Shown piece after piece: positions 1-6,899 of a DNA stretch of 7,484 bases (position 1 is its first letter; each line of letters begins with the position of its first letter). The notes beneath the pieces were generated by a model, which searched no databases, was not told the origin of the DNA, and worked only from the letters and a program-made list of their open reading frames with translations. This stretch comes from Solirubrobacteraceae bacterium (lineage in GTDB: Bacteria; Actinomycetota; Thermoleophilia; Solirubrobacterales; Solirubrobacteraceae), in NCBI GenBank assembly GCA_016462625.1, contig JAEMSV010000150.1, positions 1-7,484 of the forward strand, read 5' to 3'. The translations under genes and the position numbers were made by a program.

Positions 1-464
1 TCCTCGACGCCGACAAGGAGGGCTTCCTCCGCGGCGAGACGTCGCTCATCCAGACCATCGGCCGCGCCGCGCGAAACCAGGACGGCACGGTGGTCATGTA
101 CGCCGACAAGCGGACGGCGGCGATGGAGACCGCGATCTCCGAGACGAACCGCCGCCGCGCGATCCAGATCGCCTACAACGAGAAGCACGGCATCACACCG
201 GCGACGATCGTCAAGGGGATCAGCGACATCGCGGAGTTCCTGCAGGGCGAGAGCAAGGTGCCGGGCAAGCGCAAGCGCCGCCGCAAGAGCGCGGATGCGG
301 AGAAGATGAGCGCCAACGAGCTCGAGCAGGCGCTCGTCGAGGCCGAGGAGGAGATGCTCGCGGCGGCCGAGGACCTGCGGTTCGAGTACGCCGCGCAGTT
401 GCGCGATGACATCCGGGAGCTGAAGATGCGCTTGGACGAAGTGCTGGCCGAGGGTGCGGCCTGA
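1..464 (+). CDS. uvrB: UvrABC excision nuclease subunit B, C-terminal part (5' end outside window)
   Basis: UvrB is the helicase-fold subunit of nucleotide excision repair. UvrA loads it on damaged DNA, and it then recruits UvrC for incision. The visible 153 residues read from base 3 without a stop. They begin in the last part of helicase domain 2, with a recognisable motif VI (QTIGRAARN). Next comes the family segment ETNRRRAIQIAYNEKHGITP, then a basic stretch (GKRKRRRKSA). The fragment ends in an acidic UVR helical hairpin (LRFEYAAQLRDDIRELKMRL) of the kind that binds UvrC. The N-terminal Walker A and beta-hairpin regions lie upstream of the window. The TGA stop at 462-464 overlaps the proposed mutY start, so the two genes are probably cotranscribed. 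The identification rests on the family-specific HGITP and UVR motifs and is very secure. Confidence 0.97.
   Translation, partial: LDADKEGFLRGETSLIQTIGRAARNQDGTVVMYADKRTAAMETAISETNRRRAIQIAYNEKHGITPATIVKGISDIAEFLQGESKVPGKRKRRRKSADAEKMSANELEQALVEAEEEMLAAAEDLRFEYAAQLRDDIRELKMRLDEVLAEGAA
450..454 (+). promoter_or_regulatory. Putative ribosome binding site for mutY
   Basis: GAGGG lies inside the last codons of uvrB, six bases before the CTG at 461. It is the only purine-rich SD-like match in the right place and supports a start at the CTGA overlap. It is short, so it is suggestive only. Confidence 0.5.
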
Positions 465-1285
465 GTATCGAGGCCGAACTCCAGGACACGATCCTGGACT
501 GGTACGACGAGCACGCGCGGGACCTCCCGTGGCGGCGAACCCGCGACCCGTACGCCGTGCTGGTCAGCGAGATCATGCTCCAGCAGACGCAGGTCGTCCG
601 GGTCGCCCCCCGGTTCGAGGCCTGGCTGGAACGGTGGCCGGACGTGCACGCGCTCGCCGGCGCGCCGGTCGCCGACGTCCTGCGCGAGTGGGTCGGCCTG
701 GGCTACAACAGCCGGGCGCTGCGCCTGCGCGAGAGCGCGCAGATCGTCGCGCGTGAGGGCTGGCCCCGCGACGTGGCGGGGCTGCGCGCGCTGCCGGGTG
801 TCGGTCCGTACACCGCGGCGGCGATCGCGGCGTTCGCGTTCGGCGAGCCGGTCGCGGCGCTCGACGTCAATCACCGGCGGGTCATCGCTCGGGTCGCCGG
901 GCTCACCGAGGCGCCGATGCGGGAGATCGAGGAGCGCGCCGCTGCGCTCGTTCCGTCTGCCCGCGCCGATGCGTGGAACCACGCGCTGATGGACCTGGGC
1001 GCGACGATCTGCCGTGCCCGCCGGGCCGACTGCGGGACCTGTCCGGTCCGTTCGGTGTGTGCGTCGGCAGACGCCATCGAGGTGCCGCGGCGGGTGACGA
1101 GCGCGGAACCGCGGCCGCGGTTCGAGGACACGGACCGGTACGTCCGCGGGCGCGTTGTCGCCGCGCTGGCGTCAGGCGGCCCGCTGCCGGTCGAGGTGGG
1201 GGCGGTGCGGCTGGAGCGGGCGGTCGCGGGGCTCGCGCGCGACGGTCTGCTCGTCCGCGAAGGGGAGACCATCCGTCTGCCCTAG
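461..1285 (+). CDS. mutY: A/G-specific adenine glycosylase MutY, short actinobacterial type, probable CTG start
   Basis: MutY removes adenine mispaired with 8-oxoguanine in base excision repair. Read from CTG 461, the protein has 274 residues. It carries WYDEHARDLPWR (14-25), the catalytic Glu37 in VSEIMLQQTQ, GLGY at 79-82, a helix-hairpin-helix LPGVGPYTA (111-119) and the catalytic Asp135 in ALDVNHRRV. The 4Fe-4S loop is C184-X6-C191-X2-C194-X5-C200. With this start, Glu37 and Tyr82 fall at the same numbers as in E. coli MutY. No ATG or GTG exists in frame between the upstream region and GTG 557, which would remove the conserved first 32 residues, so CTG 461 is preferred. The roughly 74 residues after the cluster are far too short for the Nudix-like 8-oxoG domain of the 350-residue E. 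coli enzyme. They resemble the short helical tail (TDRYVRGR) that I recall from mycobacterial MutY. The start overlaps the uvrB stop, suggesting translational coupling. Confidence 0.93.
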   Translation: MSIEAELQDTILDWYDEHARDLPWRRTRDPYAVLVSEIMLQQTQVVRVAPRFEAWLERWPDVHALAGAPVADVLREWVGLGYNSRALRLRESAQIVAREGWPRDVAGLRALPGVGPYTAAAIAAFAFGEPVAALDVNHRRVIARVAGLTEAPMREIEERAAALVPSARADAWNHALMDLGATICRARRADCGTCPVRSVCASADAIEVPRRVTSAEPRPRFEDTDRYVRGRVVAALASGGPLPVEVGAVRLERAVAGLARDGLLVREGETIRLP

Positions 1286-1291
1286 CCTCGC

Positions 1292-1310
1292 CGGACGCTG
1301 GGCGCGTCCG
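1292..1310 (+). terminator. GC-rich hairpin after mutY, candidate terminator
   Basis: A perfect 7-bp stem (CGGACGC / GCGTCCG) with a 5-nt loop (TGGGC) begins seven bases after the mutY stop. No T-tract follows, so it is not a textbook intrinsic terminator, although GC-rich actinobacteria often use hairpins with poor T-tracts. It could also be an mRNA 3'-stabilising structure. Confidence 0.4.
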
Positions 1311-1341
1311 TGCAACGCCAAAACCACCTGCTTTCGATGGG

Positions 1342-1347
1342 TATCGT
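1342..1347 (+). promoter_or_regulatory. Putative -10 hexamer (TATCGT) of the DivIVA-like gene
   Basis: TATCGT fits the actinobacterial TAnnnT pattern and lies nine bases before GTG 1357. No SD-like sequence is well placed and no convincing -35 is seen. The spacing would suit a leaderless transcript. The evidence is weak when taken alone. Confidence 0.3.
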
Positions 1348-1356
1348 TGCGCGATC

Positions 1357-1956
1357 GTGGCCTTTGACCGCCAATCGATCGAGCGACGCGATTTTCCGAT
1401 CGCGCGCCGTGGATACGACCCGTCCTCGGTCGACCGCCACCTCTCGGCGCTGGCCGACGAGTTCGAGGGTCTTCGGGCGCGGTCGGCCGCGGGCGGCCTG
1501 GATCCCGGCACGCAGCGCCTGCAGGCACAGCTCGACGGCGTGCACCGCGAGATGGAGACGCTGCTCGCCTCCCTGCGGGCCGGAGCCGCCCGCGTGGCCG
1601 AGCGCCTGGCCGCGATCGAGGGGGAGCTACCCGCCGTCGTTCCGCAGACCGCTCCGCGGCAGCCGGCCGTCATCCCGCCGCAGCCGCAGCCCCCGGCGCG
1701 GCCCCAGCCACCCGCGCAGGCCGCTCGACCGGCCGAGGACGTGGCCCCGATCGTCCCGCCCGCCGACGACGAGGTGCCCTCCGGCGCCGTGCGCCGCACG
1801 CCCGGTGCTCCGGTGGACACCGAAGGTGCCCGTCTCGTCGCGCTCGACATGGCGCTCGCCGGCCAGCCGCGCGACCAGGTCGACACGTACCTAGCGCAGC
1901 ACTTCGCCGGCGTGGACCGCGCGGCCGTGCTCGACGCGGTCTACGCGTCGATCTGA
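1357..1956 (+). CDS. DivIVA-like coiled-coil protein with Pro-rich linker
   Basis: This is a predicted 199-residue cytoplasmic protein with no signal peptide or membrane segment. Residues 9-42 (RRDFPIARRGYDPSSVDRHL, then a helix) resemble the start of the DivIVA/GpsB family, where the F...RGYD..VD motif precedes a coiled coil. A second predicted helix runs about 53-91. Residues 92-135 are a Pro/Gln/Ala-rich, probably disordered linker. The tail (156-199) is an ordered-looking segment with ARLVALDMALAG followed by YLAQHFA, which I recall as a recurrent C-terminus in Thermoleophilia proteins. GTG 1357 is chosen because it is the first start shortly before the motif, and the in-frame stretch upstream belongs to the intergenic region and a mutY shadow. 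DivIVA proteins mark poles and curved membrane, but a septal or polar role here is inference. The 3' end overlaps the convergent TetR gene by 16 bp. Confidence 0.7.
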   Translation: MAFDRQSIERRDFPIARRGYDPSSVDRHLSALADEFEGLRARSAAGGLDPGTQRLQAQLDGVHREMETLLASLRAGAARVAERLAAIEGELPAVVPQTAPRQPAVIPPQPQPPARPQPPAQAARPAEDVAPIVPPADDEVPSGAVRRTPGAPVDTEGARLVALDMALAGQPRDQVDTYLAQHFAGVDRAAVLDAVYASI

Positions 1957-2606
1957 CCTGCGTCGCCCGAACGGCGGAACCGGTGTCCCCGGTGGCCGTC
2001 GGCCAGCAGCGTGAGTCCGGCGGTGAGCGCAGCCCGCAGCGTGTCCGGCTCCAGCTGGAGGGGGCGGTGGCGCAGATTCATCATGCACATGCCGTAGACG
2101 GATGCCGACACGAACCGGCTGACGAGCATCGGGTCGAGGTCACGCAGCAGACCGCTCTCGCCGGCCTCGGTGAACAGGTCCATGAGCCGCCGGTTGGACT
2201 CCGCGATGCGGGCGCGGAACGGCGCGTCGAGCTCCTCGGGGGCGAGGGCCGTCCCGGCGAACGGGCTCAGCGCGATCAGGCGCATGCGTGATTCGTGCTC
2301 TTCGGCGAACCGCAGGTACGCGTGGCACCAGGCTTCGATCCGCTCCCACGGAGGGAGGTCGAGGTCGAAGACGGGATCGAGGTACTCGCAGACCATGATC
2401 TCCTGCGCGCGCAGGAGGACCGCGCCGTACAGCCCGTCCTTGCTCTCGAAGTGCACGTACACCGTTCCGACGCCGACCGCGGCGGCCTCGGCCACGTCGT
2501 CCACTTTCGTCCCCGCGAAGCCGTGCTCGAGGAACTGCGGCTCAGCTGCAGCGAGGATGGCCTCGACGGTCCGATTTCCTCGCGAGCTGCGCCGTGGTGT
2601 TGTCAT
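1941..2606 (-). CDS. TetR-family transcriptional regulator, third gene of the operon
   Basis: This is a 221-residue one-component repressor-type protein. An N-terminal TetR helix-turn-helix spans residues about 14-60, with the turn and recognition helix in VGVGTVYVHFESK (44-56). An all-helical ligand and dimerisation domain follows, containing EYLDPVF (74-80), PWERIEAWCHAYLRF (86-100) and MNLRH in the last third. The ATG at 2606 overlaps the TGA of the preceding regulator as ATGA, so translation is probably coupled. No strong SD is seen upstream. A longer reading frame continues upstream, but that part is a shadow of the neighbouring gene and is ignored. Its first 109 residues match those of the second regulator at about 65 positions without gaps (counted by hand), pointing to tandem duplication. 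Ligand and targets cannot be read from sequence. The TAG stop lies inside the end of the convergent DivIVA-like gene. Confidence 0.9.
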   Translation of the reverse strand: MTTPRRSSRGNRTVEAILAAAEPQFLEHGFAGTKVDDVAEAAAVGVGTVYVHFESKDGLYGAVLLRAQEIMVCEYLDPVFDLDLPPWERIEAWCHAYLRFAEEHESRMRLIALSPFAGTALAPEELDAPFRARIAESNRRLMDLFTEAGESGLLRDLDPMLVSRFVSASVYGMCMMNLRHRPLQLEPDTLRAALTAGLTLLADGHRGHRFRRSGDAGQIDA

Positions 2607-3235
2607 GGTGAGTGCGAGGGAACCCTTCCACCGGACAGCATACGCAGACCGTTCTCCACAAGCTCCGCCATCTCGTCCGGCGTGAGGCTGATGTCCCCGT
2701 GGCGGAGGTTCAATGCGCTGATGCCGAACATCGACCCCCACACGAAACGGTGGGCCATGACGGGGTCGACGCCCTGCAGCGCCCCGTCCTCGGCGGCCGC
2801 CCGGAAGACGGCGAGGAGCTGCTCCACCCGGCTGCGGACGCGCTCGCGCAGGCGCTCGTCGATCTCGGGTGGCCGGGCGGCCTGCGACCACTCCATGGCG
2901 CTCGTGATGCGCGCGCGGCTCTCCTGTTCGACGACGAACCGGACGTATGCGTGGCACCACGCGCGGATCGTCTCCCACGGGGCCCGTTCGACCTCGAAGA
3001 CCGGGTCGAGGTAGTCGCGGAAGAGCACCTCCTGCGCGCGGTCGATCACGGCGGCGTACAGCCCTTCCTTGCTCTGGAAGTGCAGATAGACGGTGCCGAC
3101 GCTGACGTGGGCCGTCCCCGCGACACCTTCGACATGGGTCCCGGCGTATCCGTACGTCAGGAAGGCGGTCTCGGCCGTGTCGAGGATCAGCTTGCGCGTG
3201 ACCTGGCCGCGGCTGGACCGCCCGGGTTGCGTCAT
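2603..3235 (-). CDS. TetR-family transcriptional regulator, second gene of the operon
   Basis: This is a 210-residue TetR-family protein. The DNA-binding domain is at about residues 14-60, with VSVGTVYLHFQSK (44-56) as turn and recognition helix, nearly the same as in the third regulator. The ligand domain holds DYLDPVF (74-80), PWETIRAWCHAYVRF (86-100) and ALNLRH followed by a final helix ending NGLRML. The ATG at 3235 overlaps the TGA of the first regulator (ATGA), and its own TGA overlaps the ATG of the third, giving two coupled junctions in a row. The near-identical N-terminal tag (MTQPGRSSRG here, MTTPRRSSRG in the third) fixes the start. A much longer open frame upstream is a shadow. 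The close similarity of the recognition helices suggests that this protein and the third regulator could bind similar operators, or even heterodimerise; both are inference. Confidence 0.9.
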   Translation of the reverse strand: MTQPGRSSRGQVTRKLILDTAETAFLTYGYAGTHVEGVAGTAHVSVGTVYLHFQSKEGLYAAVIDRAQEVLFRDYLDPVFEVERAPWETIRAWCHAYVRFVVEQESRARITSAMEWSQAARPPEIDERLRERVRSRVEQLLAVFRAAAEDGALQGVDPVMAHRFVWGSMFGISALNLRHGDISLTPDEMAELVENGLRMLSGGRVPSHSP

Positions 3236-3888
3236 GCAGAGGGGCGCAAGAGCGCCGTGATCGACTCGAGGCCCACCTCGACCACCCGTTCGAGCGCCTC
3301 GTCGTCGAGCGCGGCGGAGGGGTGGCGCAGGTTCAGCGCCAGGACGCCGTAGAACCCACCCCAGTACCAGCGGATGACCTCGTCGGGGTTGATGTCGGCG
3401 CGGACCTCTCCGCTGGCGACGCCGTCGACGACGATCTGGTGCAGGCGCGCGAGCCCGCTCAGGACGCGTGAGCTCATGTCGCGCTGGAGTCGCTCGATCG
3501 ACTCCTCGTGCTGGTCCTCCTGCCCGACGGTCATCAGCAGCGGGCCCATCTCGCGGTGGTCGATGTAGAAGCGCAGGTAGGCCCGCGCGATCGCGGCGAA
3601 GTGGGCGATCGCGCCGCCTTCGCCCGGGTCGAGCGCGTAGGCGGGCTCGAGATACTCGGTCATGAACGTCCGCTGCGCCCGTTCGTGGACGGCCACGTAC
3701 AGCGCCTGCTTGTTGGCGAACACGTGGTACAGCTGGCCGACCGACACGCCCGCGCGCTTGGCGAGATGCTCCATCTTCGTCCCGCGGAATCCGTGCTCGA
3801 TGAAACTCCCCTGAGCGAGGTCCAGGACGATCTCGGCGAGCTCTTCGTCCGTCTGGGTGGCGGTGGGTTCGGCACTGAAGTCGGACAT
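3232..3888 (-). CDS. TetR-family transcriptional regulator, first gene of the operon
   Basis: This is a 218-residue TetR-family regulator and the promoter-proximal member of the triplet. The helix-turn-helix lies at about residues 18-64. Its recognition helix region, GVSVGQLYHVFANK (47-60), differs clearly from that of the two downstream paralogues. The ligand domain keeps the shared pattern EYLEPAY (about 77-83), a helix with AYLRF, and ALNLRH near the C-terminus, so all three descend from a common TetR subfamily. The ATG at 3888 is the first start and gives the usual TetR spacing before the helix-turn-helix. The TGA overlaps the next gene's ATG. The gene is divergent from uvrA across a 115-bp shared region. 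TetR regulators commonly repress their own promoter and a divergent neighbour, so control of uvrA is possible but not shown. No transporter or enzyme target is adjacent. Confidence 0.92.
   Translation of the reverse strand: MSDFSAEPTATQTDEELAEIVLDLAQGSFIEHGFRGTKMEHLAKRAGVSVGQLYHVFANKQALYVAVHERAQRTFMTEYLEPAYALDPGEGGAIAHFAAIARAYLRFYIDHREMGPLLMTVGQEDQHEESIERLQRDMSSRVLSGLARLHQIVVDGVASGEVRADINPDEVIRWYWGGFYGVLALNLRHPSAALDDEALERVVEVGLESITALLRPSA
3243..3256 (-). other. Small hairpin just before the second TetR start
   Basis: GGCGC-TCTT-GCGCC on the minus strand forms a perfect 5-bp stem with a 4-nt loop. It ends seven bases before ATG 3235, in the position an SD would normally occupy and within the last codons of the first TetR gene. 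It could mask independent initiation and enforce coupling, or be chance in GC-rich coding sequence. Confidence 0.25.
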
Positions 3889-3896
3889 CGTCCGAA

Positions 3897-3902
3897 AACC
3901 TA
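3897..3902 (-). promoter_or_regulatory. Putative -10 hexamer (TAGGTT) of the TetR operon
   Basis: Read on the minus strand, TAGGTT fits TAnnnT and lies eight bases before ATG 3888. No SD is well placed and no good -35 can be seen. The geometry suits a leaderless or nearly leaderless mRNA. Support is weak without start-site mapping. Confidence 0.3.
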
Positions 3903-3932
3903 ATGGTGTGACGCCCGGAGCGCCACGAACAC

Positions 3933-3962
3933 ACCCGAACGGGTGGTGAACCTCATTCGGGT
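3933..3962. repeat. Inverted repeat ACCCGAA-N16-TTCGGGT
   Basis: Seven-base arms at 3933-3939 and 3956-3962 are perfect reverse complements. The left arm also forms part of a compact palindrome CACCCG-AA-CGGGTG at 3932-3945. These lie midway between the divergent starts, where an operator for a dimeric repressor would be expected. Which protein binds is unknown. Confidence 0.4.
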
Positions 3963-3969
3963 TCGATGG

Positions 3970-3981
3970 GAACGTCTGTTC
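3970..3981. promoter_or_regulatory. Putative LexA (SOS) box of uvrA
   Basis: GAAC-GTCT-GTTC is a perfect GAAC-N4-GTTC core, the known Gram-positive and actinobacterial LexA box core. Against the extended form TCGAAC-N4-GTTCGA it matches 9 of 12 defined positions. It ends seven bases before the putative -10, so a bound repressor would block promoter access. uvrA is a classical SOS gene, which makes the assignment plausible. Confidence 0.65.
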
Positions 3982-3988
3982 GGTTCGC

Positions 3989-3994
3989 TACCCT
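3989..3994 (+). promoter_or_regulatory. Putative -10 hexamer (TACCCT) of uvrA
   Basis: TACCCT fits TAnnnT and lies nine bases before GTG 4004. A weak -35 candidate, ATGGGA (3966-3971, 17-bp spacing), matches TTGACA at three positions. No SD precedes the GTG, so transcription may begin at or within a few bases of the start codon. Confidence 0.45.
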
Positions 3995-4003
3995 GCCCTG
4001 TGC

Positions 4004-6898
<2,895 letters not shown>

Positions 6899-6899
6899 A

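Larger units (their letters stand above)
3927..3986. promoter_or_regulatory. Cluster of GAAC/GTTC half-sites in the divergent control region
   Basis: Seven tetramers occur in 60 bp: GAAC at 3927, 3937, 3948 and 3970, and GTTC at 3961, 3978 and 3983. Less than one would be expected by chance on this length. The first three GAAC copies are 10 and 11 bp apart, about one helical turn. The cluster contains the LexA-like box at 3970-3981 and an overlapping GTTC-N5-GAAC at 3961-3973. It may be an extended operator for LexA, for one of the TetR proteins, or both. Confidence 0.45.

Noticed and set aside
454..756. 100-residue plus-strand frame starting at GTG 454
   Set aside because: It is a shadow of mutY, Arg/Ala/Gly/Pro-rich, with no domain; mutY in the adjacent frame is certain.
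973..1356. Longer upstream start for the DivIVA-like protein
   Set aside because: The extension runs through mutY in another frame and through the hairpin region, with no DivIVA-like sequence before GTG 1357.
1964..1976. CGCC-CGAAC-GGCG hairpin as terminator of the DivIVA-like gene
   Set aside because: The stem is only four base pairs with no T-tract, and it lies inside TetR coding sequence; it is not distinguishable from chance at this GC content.
1979..1993. ACCGG-TGTCC-CCGGT hairpin near the end of the TetR operon
   Set aside because: It is a five-bp stem inside the TetR coding region, too weak to call a terminator.
2607..2978. N-terminal extension of the third TetR gene
   Set aside because: The extra residues are Arg/Pro-rich out-of-frame shadow of the second TetR gene; the family start is ATG 2606 at the ATGA junction.
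3236..3934. N-terminal extension of the second TetR gene
   Set aside because: It is a shadow of the first TetR gene in another frame; ATG 3235 matches the tag of the paralogue and the ATGA overlap.
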